Origin: Chloropicon primus
Lineage: Eukaryota; Chlorophyta; Chloropicophyceae; Chloropicales; Chloropicaceae
Direction of reading: 5' to 3'
DNA: 64,000 bases
Assembly: GCA_023205875.1 (NCBI GenBank)
Contig: CP060757.1
Location: 1,240,001 to 1,304,000 of the forward strand
Below, piece by piece: positions 17,295 to 26,916 of the stretch (positions are counted from its first letter, which is position 1; each line of letters opens with the position of its first letter). The notes beneath the pieces are model-generated. The model was not told where the DNA came from, did no database searches, and saw nothing but the letters and a program-made list of their open reading frames with translations. Made by a program: the position numbers and the translations under genes.

Positions 17295-18015
17295 CTCCGG
17301 GCCAGTGTCCATGATTCGTTTTGCGAGCGCCTAGGAGACGGAAACAAACGGGCGAAAAACTCTCTATATTTGTAAACAGGACTCGTTTTTTATCTCTCTC
17401 TCTCTCTCTCTCAGTCTGGCTTTTGAGCAAAGTCTGTTCTGTCTTACACCCAGGTCGGCCGCTTCTTCCGATTCCCTTCGAAACCGAGGCGCTGAACCGG
17501 CCACCTTTCCTCTTCTCCTTCTCTTCTGCATGGAGACAGAGGGGCTTGACGCGCGCGCTCTCTCATCCTGCCGTGGACTGTCAGAAGGAGCACTCGGAAG
17601 ACGGTTGCAGCAAAAGGACACAGGGACCAGAGAGAGCTTTGGACGGACGGACCAAAGGCTTTGGTCCAAAGCGCTGTTGGACACACTTGTTCCTGCGTTT
17701 GCGGGTTGCTCAAACTTGCTCCAAGGTCGAGCCAGGCCATCCCACCACCACTCGTGGCTGCTGCAGGACCCACCCACCCCAAGTCTCCAATCCATCCTCT
17801 CCATCCTCTCCTCGGTTCTGGACATCCACATCCTCGATCGAGGGGATCGAAGCCATTCCTCCCCCTCCCTCTCTCTCTCCAGGCCTTTGGAAAATTCGTG
17901 GCGGCAATGGGATTTCCTCTAGTGCGAAACGCTTCTTGCGGCCGCAGATCACCCCAACCAAGCTGGAGCTGGACCAGGAAGAGCAGAGCGGCGAGAGGAC
18001 AGAGCGGCCGTTGTC

Positions 18016-18055
<40 letters not shown>

Positions 18056-18168
18056 AGGGCGGAGCGACCGACCGAGGGGACGGGGCGGGGGACGAGGGAG
18101 AGGGGGACACGGGTGAGGGAGGAACTTGGAGGGAAGAGGGGAACGAGTCGAGTTCTTCTTCGCGCGAG
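17295..18168. other. Intergenic: NDUFS6 3' flank and ADCK2 promoter/leader
   Basis: 874 bp. A CT dinucleotide tract lies at about 17391-17413, and a GAC/GAGGAC-rich low-complexity segment at 18015-18065. A long plus-strand frame (17321-18175) overlaps the ADCK2 start in another phase, but it is made of low-complexity Arg, Ser and Pro and resembles no family, so it is treated as non-coding. Confidence 0.55.
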
Positions 18169-20097
18169 ATGCTGAGGCAGAGGGGGTGCGGCCTCGTTCG
18201 GAGGGTCGCGAAGGCGCTGCCGTTGGAGTTGAGCGAGGCGTGCTCGACCTCCGCGCACGTGGGTGCTGCCTGCACGAGGGCGACGGGAGCGAATTTTCGC
18301 GGGTACGCCGCGGGCTCGGGCCCGGGGGGCGTGGTCTGGCCGGAGCTTCCGCCGGCGCTGACTGCCATCATCGGGACGAGGGAGAAGCTGGGGACGAGGG
18401 GGACGGCCGCCTTCAACAACCTCGTGAGGGCGTCTCGTCGCCTGTACGAGAACAACCACTTGGTTGCGGAGGAGGCACAACGGATAAAGCAAGCCGTGTC
18501 GAGCAGGGCGTACATAAACATCCTGAGCTCGTTCAGCTGCGCGCCCAAGGCCCAGAAGGTCATCATGGGGCTGCCGCTGCTGGCGGCCTCCCTGAGAGCC
18601 GGGAGGGAGGCGAGCTGCTACACGGTGAAAGAGTTCGGCAGGAAGACCAAGTCCTACCCGAGCACCGGGCTCGTCCAAAAGTCGGTGAAGATCGCGGTGG
18701 TGGCGTTCTACCACAGGGTGGCCCTGATCGTTCGGGGAATGTTCCTGACCACCCTCTTCATGCCGATTTTGGTCGGGGCGCCATTCGCCCTGAACTTTGG
18801 CATCGGGAGGGAGACCTGGAACAAGATGGTGAGGAGGGCGCTGGAGATCGCTGGCCCTGCCTTCGTGAAGTGGGGCCAGTGGGCCTCCACCAGGAGGGAC
18901 ATGTTCCCTGGCGACCTCTGCGAGGAGCTCGCGCAGCTTTACACGTGCGTGCCGAGCCACAAGTACGCTCACACCAAAAGCCTGGTGGAGAACGCCTTTG
19001 GGCAGAAGATGGAGGACTTGTTCGAGTGGTTCGAGGAGGAGCCTTGCGCCAGCGGGAGCATCGCTCAGGTCCACAAGGCCAAGCTGTCCGTGGAGGGCGC
19101 GAAGAGAATCAGCGACAAGGGGGAGATGGGCGAAGGCCGGGTCGTTGCCGTGAAGGTGAGGCACCCCAACGTCGAGACAAAGCTGCTCAGGGATTTTGAG
19201 CTCATGCTCATTCTTGCGGACTGGGCCGACGAGCTCGGGGACGCGCACGTCATCGGGGAGAGCGTGAGGCAGTTCAGGGGCCCTCTCATCGAGCAGATTG
19301 ACCTGGAGCACGAGGCGGAGGCGCTGTTCAGGTTCAACAAGAACTTCAAGAAGACCCGGGACGTGAACTTCCCGCTGCCTTTGTACCCCTACGTCACCAA
19401 CGACGTGCTGGTGGAGACGTTTGAGGACGGCATCGTGTTCAACGAGATCTTCAAGGAGGACATCATGGAGAAGCCTTGGAACCGCACGCTCGCGCAGATG
19501 GGCCTCAACACGCTGTTCAAGATGCTCTTGGAGGACAACTTTGTTCACGCGGACTTGCACCCGGGGAACATCCTGATAAGGTTCAAGGAGCCAAGCTTTT
19601 GGTCCAAGGTTCACGCCATGTTCTTCGGCTACAAGGACGCGGTTCCCAGGCCCCACATCACGATCTTGGACACGGGAATGTCGACCAGCCTCAGCAAGGG
19701 GGACAGGAAGGCCCTGTACGAGTTCTTCGAGAGCCTCGGGGCTCTGGACGGGCACATGGTCTCCGAGTCCACCCTAAAGATGACGACGGTCGGGGACAAC
19801 TTTCCTTCGAAGCCCCAGTTCGTCGAGGAGATTGTGGAGCTCTTTGAGGGTTTTCGGGCCTACATGTCTCAGCACGACGACCTGCCTCCCGCCGCGGAAT
19901 GCATGTGCAACCTGCTGGACATCTTCAGGAAGCACAAGGTGGGGATGAAGGCCGAGCTCTCCGTGGTCATTGCCACGGTCTTCATGATGGAGGGCTGGGC
20001 CACGCAGCTGGACCCGGACCTGAAGGTCATGAAGACGATCAGAAAATTTGCGAACTACAACTTTGAGACCTCGTTCAAGACACTGTGCACGAGCTAA
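18169..20097 (+). CDS. ABC1/ADCK (UbiB-like) atypical kinase, ADCK2 type
   Basis: 642 residues, no intron. The N-terminal ~60 residues are Arg/Ala-rich without a clear acidic stretch and look like a mitochondrial presequence. A hydrophobic region near 190-215 precedes the signature: AGPAFVKWGQWASTRRDMFP (KxGQ-type motif), EEEPCASGSIAQVHKA (Ala-rich loop), VVAVKVRHP (VAVK), EQIDLEHEAEALFRFNKNF, DNFVHADLHPGNILIRF (catalytic loop) and ITILDTGM in the DFG position. The insert around the catalytic loop and the ending are those of ADCK2 rather than COQ8. ADCK/UbiB proteins support mitochondrial lipid and coenzyme Q metabolism; the precise substrate of ADCK2 is unsettled. Confidence 0.92.
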   Translation: MLRQRGCGLVRRVAKALPLELSEACSTSAHVGAACTRATGANFRGYAAGSGPGGVVWPELPPALTAIIGTREKLGTRGTAAFNNLVRASRRLYENNHLVAEEAQRIKQAVSSRAYINILSSFSCAPKAQKVIMGLPLLAASLRAGREASCYTVKEFGRKTKSYPSTGLVQKSVKIAVVAFYHRVALIVRGMFLTTLFMPILVGAPFALNFGIGRETWNKMVRRALEIAGPAFVKWGQWASTRRDMFPGDLCEELAQLYTCVPSHKYAHTKSLVENAFGQKMEDLFEWFEEEPCASGSIAQVHKAKLSVEGAKRISDKGEMGEGRVVAVKVRHPNVETKLLRDFELMLILADWADELGDAHVIGESVRQFRGPLIEQIDLEHEAEALFRFNKNFKKTRDVNFPLPLYPYVTNDVLVETFEDGIVFNEIFKEDIMEKPWNRTLAQMGLNTLFKMLLEDNFVHADLHPGNILIRFKEPSFWSKVHAMFFGYKDAVPRPHITILDTGMSTSLSKGDRKALYEFFESLGALDGHMVSESTLKMTTVGDNFPSKPQFVEEIVELFEGFRAYMSQHDDLPPAAECMCNLLDIFRKHKVGMKAELSVVIATVFMMEGWATQLDPDLKVMKTIRKFANYNFETSFKTLCTS

Positions 20098-20217
20098 TTG
20101 GGGGTCTCTGCATTCTTTTTCTTCGTAGTATACGTTCTTTTGCCTCATTCCTCGACGAGTCTCGTCAAAACCGTTGATAACACCACGGGTGCACGGCAAG
20201 CGCTCTTATTTTTTTTA

Positions 20218-20925
20218 TCATGGTGGCGAGCCAAACTTCTCCGCCCTCGCCTTCTTCTTCTGCTCGAACTCGCTCAGGGGCCTTCCCAGGCTGTCCCCGA
20301 ACCTCTTCTTCCGATCCTCGAACTTCTTTGCGACCTCGGCCTTCCTCGCGGCAGCCTCGGCCTTCTTCGCCATCTTCTCCTTCTGGTCGAACCGGGGGAG
20401 GGGCGTCAGGGCAGCCGCCCCAAACCGCTCCATCCTGGCCTTCTTCTTCGCCTCAAAGTCGTCGCTCTGGACGGACGCGACGCCGAACCGCGCCTCCCTC
20501 TGCTTCTTCTTCTCCGCCAAGTCCTTGGCCTTCTCCTCCTTGGTCAGCTCGAGCGGAACGCCGAACTTCTTCGCCCTCGCGGCCTTCTTATCGAGGAAGG
20601 AAAGGTTTTCGTCCTCCTTGGCCGCGGCATCGGTGTTCGCCGGCCCGGCGCCAGCGTCCCCCTTCCCCTCGTCCTTGACCTCCTTCTCCTTCTCGGCCGC
20701 CTCCTTCTCCGACTTGGCCGGCGCGGCCTCCTTCTCGGCCCCCTTCTCGGGCTCCTCCAGGGGTTCCAGCTCCTTGCTCAGGGTCTCCGCCTCCAAGGCT
20801 TTCTCCAACCGCTCCTGCAGCGCCGCCTTCAGCCCCGCCGTGTCCAGTGACCTCTTCCCGAGCTCCTCCCGAAGCTCCGCCACCTTCATCGTCTTCACGT
20901 CCGCCACCGTTATATCCCCTCCCAT
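20218..20925 (-). CDS. SAP-domain protein, SARNP/Tho1/CIP29-like
   Basis: 235 residues from the ATG at 20925; the frame extends upstream only through low-complexity leader sequence. The SAP motif is at ~12-45 (MKVAELREELGKRSLDTAGLKAAL). A Glu/Lys/Ala-rich linker follows. Then come several repeats of a basic motif ending in RFG or KFG: RAKKFGVPLE, REARFGVA, RMERFGAA, RKKRFGDS, RAEKFGSP. This combination of SAP plus repeated R/K-x-x-R/K-FG is characteristic of SARNP/Tho1, where the repeats clamp the DEAD-box helicase UAP56/Sub2 during mRNP packaging and export. Five repeats are visible. It sits head-to-head with bL32m. Confidence 0.88.
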   Translation of the reverse strand: MGGDITVADVKTMKVAELREELGKRSLDTAGLKAALQERLEKALEAETLSKELEPLEEPEKGAEKEAAPAKSEKEAAEKEKEVKDEGKGDAGAGPANTDAAAKEDENLSFLDKKAARAKKFGVPLELTKEEKAKDLAEKKKQREARFGVASVQSDDFEAKKKARMERFGAAALTPLPRFDQKEKMAKKAEAAARKAEVAKKFEDRKKRFGDSLGRPLSEFEQKKKARAEKFGSPP

Positions 20926-21145
20926 CTTGAGAACAACCCCACGACTCGACCAACACAACACAACCTCCTTCTCTCCCCCACTAACTCCTCCACTTTGCGC
21001 GCGCTTTCTCCCGATCGATCGTCGATCGATGAGAGACGAGAGGGAGAGCGAGAAAGCCAAGAAGGCGGCCAAGAGGAGAGAGAGGAGAGGAGAGAAGACG
21101 ACTTCGACTTAAGCATCTTCTTCTTTCTTCTTGTGTAGGTAGAGG

Positions 21146-21508
21146 ATGCAGAGCGGGTGTCGCGCGGGTACGTTGGTCAGACGTGTGGCGGGAGGGCGCC
21201 TGTGGAGCCTGGCGGCGTCGAGAGCGGTGGTGCTGCCAGCGAGCGAGACCACGGAGGGGTGTTGCTCCTCCGCCTTGGGGAAGACCCCGACGACGTGGGT
21301 GGTGACCAGGGGGTTCGCCGTGCCGAAGAGGAAGGTGAGCCGAAGCAAGAAGAGGATGAAGGAGAACCACCCGACCAAGAGGCTGAGAACGAAGAAGACG
21401 TACTCGTACTGCGAGAAGTGCGACGAGGTCCTGGGGCCCCACCAAATTTGCACGGGGATTTTGAAAGGCAAGTGCTCCATCGACGATCTGGTCAAGAAGG
21501 GGGTGTGA
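21146..21508 (+). CDS. Mitochondrial ribosomal protein bL32m
   Basis: 120 residues, no intron. The N-terminal ~60 residues are Arg-rich and lack acidic residues until the linker, consistent with an organellar presequence. The bL32 core follows: FAVPKRKVSRSKKRMKENH (VPKxKxSxSRxxxR), KKTYSYCEKCDEVLGPHQIC with a CxxC pair, and GILKGKCSIDDLV. The CxxC...C arrangement is a partial zinc ribbon. A plastid L32 is usually plastid-encoded, which favours mitochondria. The stop is 49 bp before the start of the HemW-like gene on the same strand. Confidence 0.9.
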   Translation: MQSGCRAGTLVRRVAGGRLWSLAASRAVVLPASETTEGCCSSALGKTPTTWVVTRGFAVPKRKVSRSKKRMKENHPTKRLRTKKTYSYCEKCDEVLGPHQICTGILKGKCSIDDLVKKGV

Positions 21509-21557
21509 GGCGAACGGGTCGAGACCTTGAGAGGGGGAGCGCGCAGACGAAGCGGGC

Positions 21558-22958
21558 ATGATCGCCGCGAGGCGCGCGCTCCGCCGAAGGGGCCTCCTCA
21601 GAGGAAGCCCCCGGGCCGAAACGCCCGGTCTTCGGAGAGGTGCGCCCTGCCTCCTCCACGCGCGTGGGGCGACTGAAAGCGAGGGAAGGGGGGAGAACGG
21701 GGGGAGGTTCGGGGGGAAGGACCCCGGGGCGAGGTCCGCGTACGTCCACCTCCCGTTCTGCAAGCGAAAGTGCTTTTACTGCGACTTTCCCGTGGTCGCG
21801 CTGGGCAGCGAGGCCACGGGGACGGAGGCGGAGCCGCCCATCTTCGAGAGCTACGTCAACCTGCTCGAGAGAGAGGTGGGGCGCTACGCTTCCGACGCGG
21901 CAAGGGGGTCTTCGGGTGGCAAGAAGCTGGACACTGTGTTCTTCGGGGGCGGGACCCCTTCCCTGATCCCGCCCCGCCAACTCGAGAGAGTTCTGCGGCG
22001 GCTGGACGACACCTTTGGCATCGAGTGGGAGGGGGCTGAAATCTCTATGGAGTGCGACCCGGGAACCTTCGACAGGCGGAGACTCCGCGACTACATCGAC
22101 TTGGGAGTGAACAGAATAAGCATGGGGGTCCAGTCCTTTGATGACAGGCTCCTCGAGCTGTGCGGTCGGTCCCACACGCTGCGAGAGGTGTACCAGGCCA
22201 TAGACGACCTCCACGCGGCGTCTCCTGCCTCCTGGAGCATCGACCTCATGTTCGGTCTGCCCCACCAGTCGCTTCGGGCGTGGGAGAAAACGCTGGACGA
22301 GGCCGTGGCTGCGGAGCCGAGCCACGTGTCGTGCTACGACCTCCAGGTGGAGGAAGCAACCCCGTTCGCTCGCTGGTACGAGGTCGGAATGGCGCCGCTG
22401 CCGGACGAGGACACGAGCGCGGAGTTCTTCAAAATGGCTTCGAGGCGCTTGGGGTCCGAGGGGTACTCGCACTACGAGATAAGCAACTATGCGAGAGAGG
22501 GCCACGAGTGCCGCCACAACATGGCATATTGGCGCAACAGCCCCTTTTACGCCTTTGGCCTCGGGTCCACCAGCAACTTGCATGGCAGGAGGGTTCAGAG
22601 GCCCAGGAAGTACAAGGATTACGAGGCTTGGGTGGAGGACCACGACCGCCGTTACTTGGAGCTAGAGCAGCGGGGGAGCGGGGGGGAGGCGGAGGAGCAG
22701 GTGGTGCTGGACCGACTCCTGGACGAGGTCATGCTGAGCCTCAGGCTCAAGGACGGCCTGCGAGTGGCAGGCTTGGACGAAACGTTTGGCGGCTGTGGCA
22801 TCGCGGACGTCGAGGCCAGAATCATGGATGCCGTGACCGTGCACATCGAGAAGAAGCTCGTCCTCCTGAGTGAGGACGGGAAGAGTATCCGACTGTCGGA
22901 TCCAGAGGGTCAGCTGGTGTCGAACAGCATCATCTCTGACATCTTCTGTAAGTTCTAA
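21558..22958 (+). CDS. HemW/RSAD1-like radical SAM protein
   Basis: 466 residues, no intron. An Arg-rich ~55-residue leader suggests organelle import. The radical SAM cluster motif is CxxxCxxC at Cys68, Cys72 and Cys75 (HLPFCKRKCFYCDF). Other landmarks are DTVFFGGGTPSLIPP, ISMECDPGTFD, GVNRISMGVQSFDD, WSIDLMFGLPHQSL, SHVSCYDLQVEEATPF and EGYSHYEISNYA, followed by RHNMAYWRNSPFYAFGLGS. The cysteine following Y-C in the HemN coproporphyrinogen oxidase motif is absent (CDF here), as in HemW, which acts as a heme chaperone for respiratory enzymes rather than an oxidase. The C-terminal HemN_C region (LDEVMLSLRLKDGL) is present. Confidence 0.92.
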   Translation: MIAARRALRRRGLLRGSPRAETPGLRRGAPCLLHARGATESEGRGENGGRFGGKDPGARSAYVHLPFCKRKCFYCDFPVVALGSEATGTEAEPPIFESYVNLLEREVGRYASDAARGSSGGKKLDTVFFGGGTPSLIPPRQLERVLRRLDDTFGIEWEGAEISMECDPGTFDRRRLRDYIDLGVNRISMGVQSFDDRLLELCGRSHTLREVYQAIDDLHAASPASWSIDLMFGLPHQSLRAWEKTLDEAVAAEPSHVSCYDLQVEEATPFARWYEVGMAPLPDEDTSAEFFKMASRRLGSEGYSHYEISNYAREGHECRHNMAYWRNSPFYAFGLGSTSNLHGRRVQRPRKYKDYEAWVEDHDRRYLELEQRGSGGEAEEQVVLDRLLDEVMLSLRLKDGLRVAGLDETFGGCGIADVEARIMDAVTVHIEKKLVLLSEDGKSIRLSDPEGQLVSNSIISDIFCKF

Positions 22959-23001
22959 AGCTCTGCACGCAAACAAAATTGTATTCTAGTCTAGTCTAAA
23001 T

Positions 23002-23772
23002 CTACGTCTTTTGGTACACGAAGCAGTCGAGGCTCCACTTGCTGTCAAAGCTCTGGCGGACGCAGAGGTAACCGTCGTTCGCTCCGTACGGTCGGAACTT
23101 GTTGGACTGCACTTGCTTGCTCACCAGCACCAGCCGGCTTCCCGGCTTCATCTCTGCTCCGAGCTTGGACTCCAAGGCGGCCATGAACGCAGGTTGAAAG
23201 CAGGTCGCGAAGACGAAGACGACAGTCGCGTCATCGACCTTGGCCCTCATCATATCCCCCAGCTCGAGGGTGCAGCTGGGCAAGCCCTCCCTCCCCAGCG
23301 CCGCCTGGAGCTTCTCCAGCGCGACCAGCGCTTTCTCGTGGAGCTCCGGAAGTATTTCGCATCCTCGGCATTCGCCCCAGGCCACGTCTTGAAGCGCGGT
23401 GGACAGCACCATCTTCCCCAACCCGCTGCCAAGGTCAACGAAGACGTCCCCTTCCTCGGGTCTCACGGCCTTGACGATCTCGGTGACTGACCTGTGGTCC
23501 AACTCCCCGTAAAAATACCCCATGCCGTCGACCCTCGGCCTCTCCTTGTGGCTCAGCTCGGCGATCTCGAGCCCCGCATCGCGGTCCAGGCCCTCGAAGG
23601 CCATCTCGTAGGCGGTCATCGGCTCGCGCCCATCTCGAACCCTCCCGTTAATCCGGTGCCCTCGCCCCCTCCCGCCAGCGCTGGGCCAAGTGGGAGACAA
23701 CGTGAAGCCTAGCCCAAGGACCCTGTCTAGGCAAGGGGCACACGCCCCCACTCCACCCACCAGCGCCACCAT
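23002..23772 (-). CDS. DOT1-like class I SAM methyltransferase
   Basis: 256 residues from the ATG at 23772; the frame continues upstream to a GTG, but that part is low complexity and overlaps the divergent gene. The methyltransferase core reads YGELDHRSVTEIVKAVRPEE, DVFVDLGSGLGKMVL (motif I), GCEILPELHEKA, LELGDMMRAKVDDATVVFVF, then MKPGSRLVLVSKQV and WSLDCFVYQK. The DLGSGxGK loop and the D/E spacing resemble DOT1-type methyltransferases, but the NxxF element typical of histone H3K79 methylation is not evident (FATCF occupies that place). The substrate is unknown. A hydrophobic N-terminal stretch (VALVGGVGACAPCL) might target an organelle. It is divergent from the DUF3422 gene (166 bp). Confidence 0.78.
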   Translation of the reverse strand: MVALVGGVGACAPCLDRVLGLGFTLSPTWPSAGGRGRGHRINGRVRDGREPMTAYEMAFEGLDRDAGLEIAELSHKERPRVDGMGYFYGELDHRSVTEIVKAVRPEEGDVFVDLGSGLGKMVLSTALQDVAWGECRGCEILPELHEKALVALEKLQAALGREGLPSCTLELGDMMRAKVDDATVVFVFATCFQPAFMAALESKLGAEMKPGSRLVLVSKQVQSNKFRPYGANDGYLCVRQSFDSKWSLDCFVYQKT

Positions 23773-23938
23773 AAGAGGGCGGGAGACCGAGGCCGCGCAC
23801 AGGCCTGTCGCCTGACCCCTTCGCCCTTCGCTCGACCCCTCGGGTCGACCGCGGGATGGACGGAATGGGAGCAAGCGCGCGCGACCGAGGCCTGGAACGT
23901 TATCAAAAGCAAAAAGAGAAAGGAGAGAGATCTCGCCG

Positions 23939-25573
23939 ATGAGGTTGAGGGGGACGGAGTGGAGGGGGAAGGGGTTGTGGAGGGGGAAGGGGTTGAGGAG
24001 GGGGAAGGGGTTGAGGACGCGGTCTGCCAAGTCCACGGAGTCCTACGCCAGGAGCTCAGGGGACGCCACGACGAGCTCGAACAATTTGCGACGAATTCTC
24101 GCGAAGGAGACACTCGCACGGAGGTACTACGAGCTGAACTTGCCGGGTGTTTGCGTTCACGTGGCCTACCTTCGCAAGCCGCTGCAGTACCTGAACACCT
24201 CGGACAACAGCATAGACAGCGATCCCGAGGGCGACAAGGTGCTGATTGGGGGTTCCAAGAGCAAGGACGATAGAACGGATGACTTTTTGCACTTTGAGCT
24301 TCTGTGCTCGGAGCTGGTGGGGGGCGGGCTGGCGTACCCGATAGCCAGGGGGGACTCCAGGGTGGAGGACGATCTCCAGGTCACCGTCGAAGTGAATCGC
24401 GACAAGCTCGTGCCGAGGGGGGGCGAGGGGGACGGCGAGGGGGACGGCGAGGGGGAACGGAGGAAGCGAAGTGCCGGAGGCACGCTGTGGACGAGCAAAG
24501 CCGACCCCGAGGGCGAGGGTGCGGGGGGGGAGGAGGCGAACGAGGACAGGGAGAAGCAGAAGAAGCTCTACATGTCGAACGTTCCGGTCAGAATTCGTTA
24601 CCAGCAGTTCACGGAGTTCACGTCCTACACGTTCGAGATCCCTGCCCTGGAGGACTCCAACACACTGAAAGCCGGTTTCAAGCAGGGCGAGGCCCTGATC
24701 GAGTACTTGAAGGCCATCGACAACTGGTGGAATGAGATCCCGGGCGAGCTCTTCTTGGTCGGGATCGTGAACTCCAAAGCGGTGGAGGCGAAGGGGAAGA
24801 ACGTCTTGTACGACCCCCTCGAGCTCCAGGACGACCTTTACTCCATAAGGAGCGACTCCTCTTATCCCGGAGATTCTCCCACGGGCTGCTTCGTGGGGCA
24901 GCAAGAAAAGCCCATGGGAATCTTCGTGAACTACGCCCTGCAGCCCTTCACGGACTACCTCTACGTCGCAGTGTTGTACGACAGGGACGCGACTTTTGTG
25001 GAGAAGCAGCAGTACAGCAGGCAAATCCAAAGATTTCTGGAGCTGGAGGAGTACAGGCTGCTGTGCTTGTCGGCCTCCGCCATCGCAAAGTACCTCTTCA
25101 TAGCGATCGAGTCCATCAACGAGGAGATTTTGGAGGTCCTCAACTGCTTCAAGAGGAGCGACCTCAAGTTCGCCGAGAGGAAGGAGGCCTTGGAGAGGAT
25201 CATCGATTTACAGAATAGGAGTGAGACGTTGGGCATTGGGGTGAGGGACAGGTTCGGGGCTTCCGAGGCTTACGGCAACGTGGTGTTCAGGAGGCTGGAC
25301 CGAATGTACTGCACGCCCGCCCCGGGAACCCAAAATTTCCAAGGGTTTGTGCGCAAGAGGCTGGAGCCTGCCCTGAGGACGTACCAGTCGGCGGGGGAGC
25401 GCCTGGACGAGACCACGGACGCCGTCGCCCGCGCCTCCAACCTCCTTCGCTGCCAGATCGACTTGGACGTTCAGCAGCAGAACGACAACCTGCTGATCAT
25501 CGGAACCGTCCTGAGTTTGTCGTCCTTCTCGCTCGCGATCATTCAATTTCTCGAGAAGGTCGATGTCCTGTAG
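23939..25573 (+). CDS. DUF3422 family protein
   Basis: 544 residues, no intron. The basic Gly/Arg/Lys repeats at the N-terminus (RGKGL) could be part of a targeting peptide. A low-complexity acidic insert with GEGDGEGDGEGE sits near 160. The C-terminal half matches DUF3422: RQIQRFLELEEYRLLCLSAS, RFGASEAYGNVVFRRLDRMY, GTQNFQGFVRKRLEPALRTY, ASNLLRCQIDLDVQQQNDNLL, then a hydrophobic end (IIGTVLSLSSFSLAIIQFLE) where bacterial members have one or two membrane helices. The family is widespread in proteobacteria and algae, and its biochemical role is not established. The final membrane helix suggests a tail-anchored or inner-membrane location. Confidence 0.82.
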   Translation: MRLRGTEWRGKGLWRGKGLRRGKGLRTRSAKSTESYARSSGDATTSSNNLRRILAKETLARRYYELNLPGVCVHVAYLRKPLQYLNTSDNSIDSDPEGDKVLIGGSKSKDDRTDDFLHFELLCSELVGGGLAYPIARGDSRVEDDLQVTVEVNRDKLVPRGGEGDGEGDGEGERRKRSAGGTLWTSKADPEGEGAGGEEANEDREKQKKLYMSNVPVRIRYQQFTEFTSYTFEIPALEDSNTLKAGFKQGEALIEYLKAIDNWWNEIPGELFLVGIVNSKAVEAKGKNVLYDPLELQDDLYSIRSDSSYPGDSPTGCFVGQQEKPMGIFVNYALQPFTDYLYVAVLYDRDATFVEKQQYSRQIQRFLELEEYRLLCLSASAIAKYLFIAIESINEEILEVLNCFKRSDLKFAERKEALERIIDLQNRSETLGIGVRDRFGASEAYGNVVFRRLDRMYCTPAPGTQNFQGFVRKRLEPALRTYQSAGERLDETTDAVARASNLLRCQIDLDVQQQNDNLLIIGTVLSLSSFSLAIIQFLEKVDVL

Positions 25574-25722
25574 CTGGAGAGAGAGAGGAAGAGGAAGAGG
25601 AAGAGAGGTGACTTTTCTTCTTGTTGTTTTTTGTACGAACAGGCCAAGGCCCAACCCCCAAAGTAGTTTACATCACCATTGTTTTTTAGCCTAGATGGAT
25701 GACGAAGTCCCGCTACTTCTTT

Positions 25723-26916
25723 TCAACCGTCCATCGACTTCCAGTCCAAGGAGGACAAGTTCACGAAAAGGTCGTCCACGGCCGATCCAGATTTCGCGAG
25801 GCACTCGTCCGCCTCCAGGTGGCGCTTCAGCCACGTAGTGTAAGCCGGAAGCAGAGCTGCCGTGGCCTCGTCCCTGAAGCCCTCCTCGGGGTCCTCCACG
25901 TAGCCTCGGATCCCCCAAGAATCCTTCTCCTCACTGCCGTCCTTCGGGAGGACCTCCCCGCCGCTGAGGACGCCGACTTGGACGAACTTTGGCCGGCCGA
26001 CCGACGGACCCTCCTCCCCCTCCCCCGGGGCTGCGTCGAGGGAATTCAAGCGCAGGGATCGGGGCTCCCCCCCATCGTCGCCCCTGTAGGCCTCCACCAC
26101 GTCGTGGGCGGGCCCCGGTAGCTCGACGAAGATCGGCCCGCCTGAGTCGCCGTTACAGGAGGCGACGTTCGTGGTGGACATGCAAAGCGACCTGGAGGCG
26201 TCGCAGTTTTCCTCGCCCTTGTTGCACCACCGGAGCTCGTCGCAGCTCGTCACGTCGTAGCCCATCCTCTGGATCGGGTCGTGGTAGTCCGTGGCGTGGT
26301 ACGGCGAGACGCAGAAGTCCTCCGAGTCCCCCCAACCCAAAATCGATACCCGCGAGGGGAGCTTGGTCTGGTCGATCCAGTCGCCGCCGCCCTCGCCCTC
26401 CAGCATCTTCACCGGCTCGATGTCCTCCTGGCAGGTGTCGAGGAACAGGAGGGCGATGTCCCAAGCGCTGCTCCCCGTCTCGAACGCGAAGGGTTCGCCC
26501 ACTATGATCTTCCGCACGCCCACGGAATCCCTCGTGGCGTGCGGGCCACTCTTCTCGACCCCGAAGACCACCCTGTAGGAGCTCGTGATCTTCCTCTCGT
26601 ACTGCTTCAGCTCCTTGCTGTGAAAGTTGTTGTCGATCTCGTACAGCGGCATGTAGTCGTTCAAGCAGTGGGCGGCAGTCATTACCACCCCCGGCGAGAC
26701 CAGGGAGCCCGTGCAGATGGCGTCGCACGTCTCCTCCCCTCCGTAAATTGTCGTGCAGATCACCGCCCCGAACGGGAAGGACGCGCTGTCCACGACCTCC
26801 CCGCCGTATATCAGCGGGCTCCTCGTGGCGCCCGCCCCACCCAACAAGAGAAAGGTGGCGACGGCCGCCCCATACATCACCCCGCCGACCCGCGCCAGCG
26901 CCCCCTTCGCGATCAT
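25723..26916 (-). CDS. Secreted trypsin-like (S1) serine protease
   Basis: 397 residues from the ATG at 26916. A signal peptide is clear (GVMYGAAVATFLLLGGAGA, cleavage near residue 30). The mature N-terminus IYGGEVVDSASFPF resembles the activation site of trypsins (IxGG). The catalytic triad is visible as TAAHC, SSAWDIALLFL and NGDSGGP. Several cysteines outside these motifs suggest disulfides. A ~60-residue insert rich in Gly and Glu lies after the Ser motif, and the C-terminus is unrelated to known add-ons. The likely role is extracellular or vacuolar proteolysis; substrates are unknown. No intron. Confidence 0.9.
   Translation of the reverse strand: MIAKGALARVGGVMYGAAVATFLLLGGAGATRSPLIYGGEVVDSASFPFGAVICTTIYGGEETCDAICTGSLVSPGVVMTAAHCLNDYMPLYEIDNNFHSKELKQYERKITSSYRVVFGVEKSGPHATRDSVGVRKIIVGEPFAFETGSSAWDIALLFLDTCQEDIEPVKMLEGEGGGDWIDQTKLPSRVSILGWGDSEDFCVSPYHATDYHDPIQRMGYDVTSCDELRWCNKGEENCDASRSLCMSTTNVASCNGDSGGPIFVELPGPAHDVVEAYRGDDGGEPRSLRLNSLDAAPGEGEEGPSVGRPKFVQVGVLSGGEVLPKDGSEEKDSWGIRGYVEDPEEGFRDEATAALLPAYTTWLKRHLEADECLAKSGSAVDDLFVNLSSLDWKSMDG

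Noticed and set aside
17710-19755. 681-codon minus-strand frame antisense to the ADCK2-like gene
   Set aside because: Same explanation; the plus strand carries the full kinase signature.
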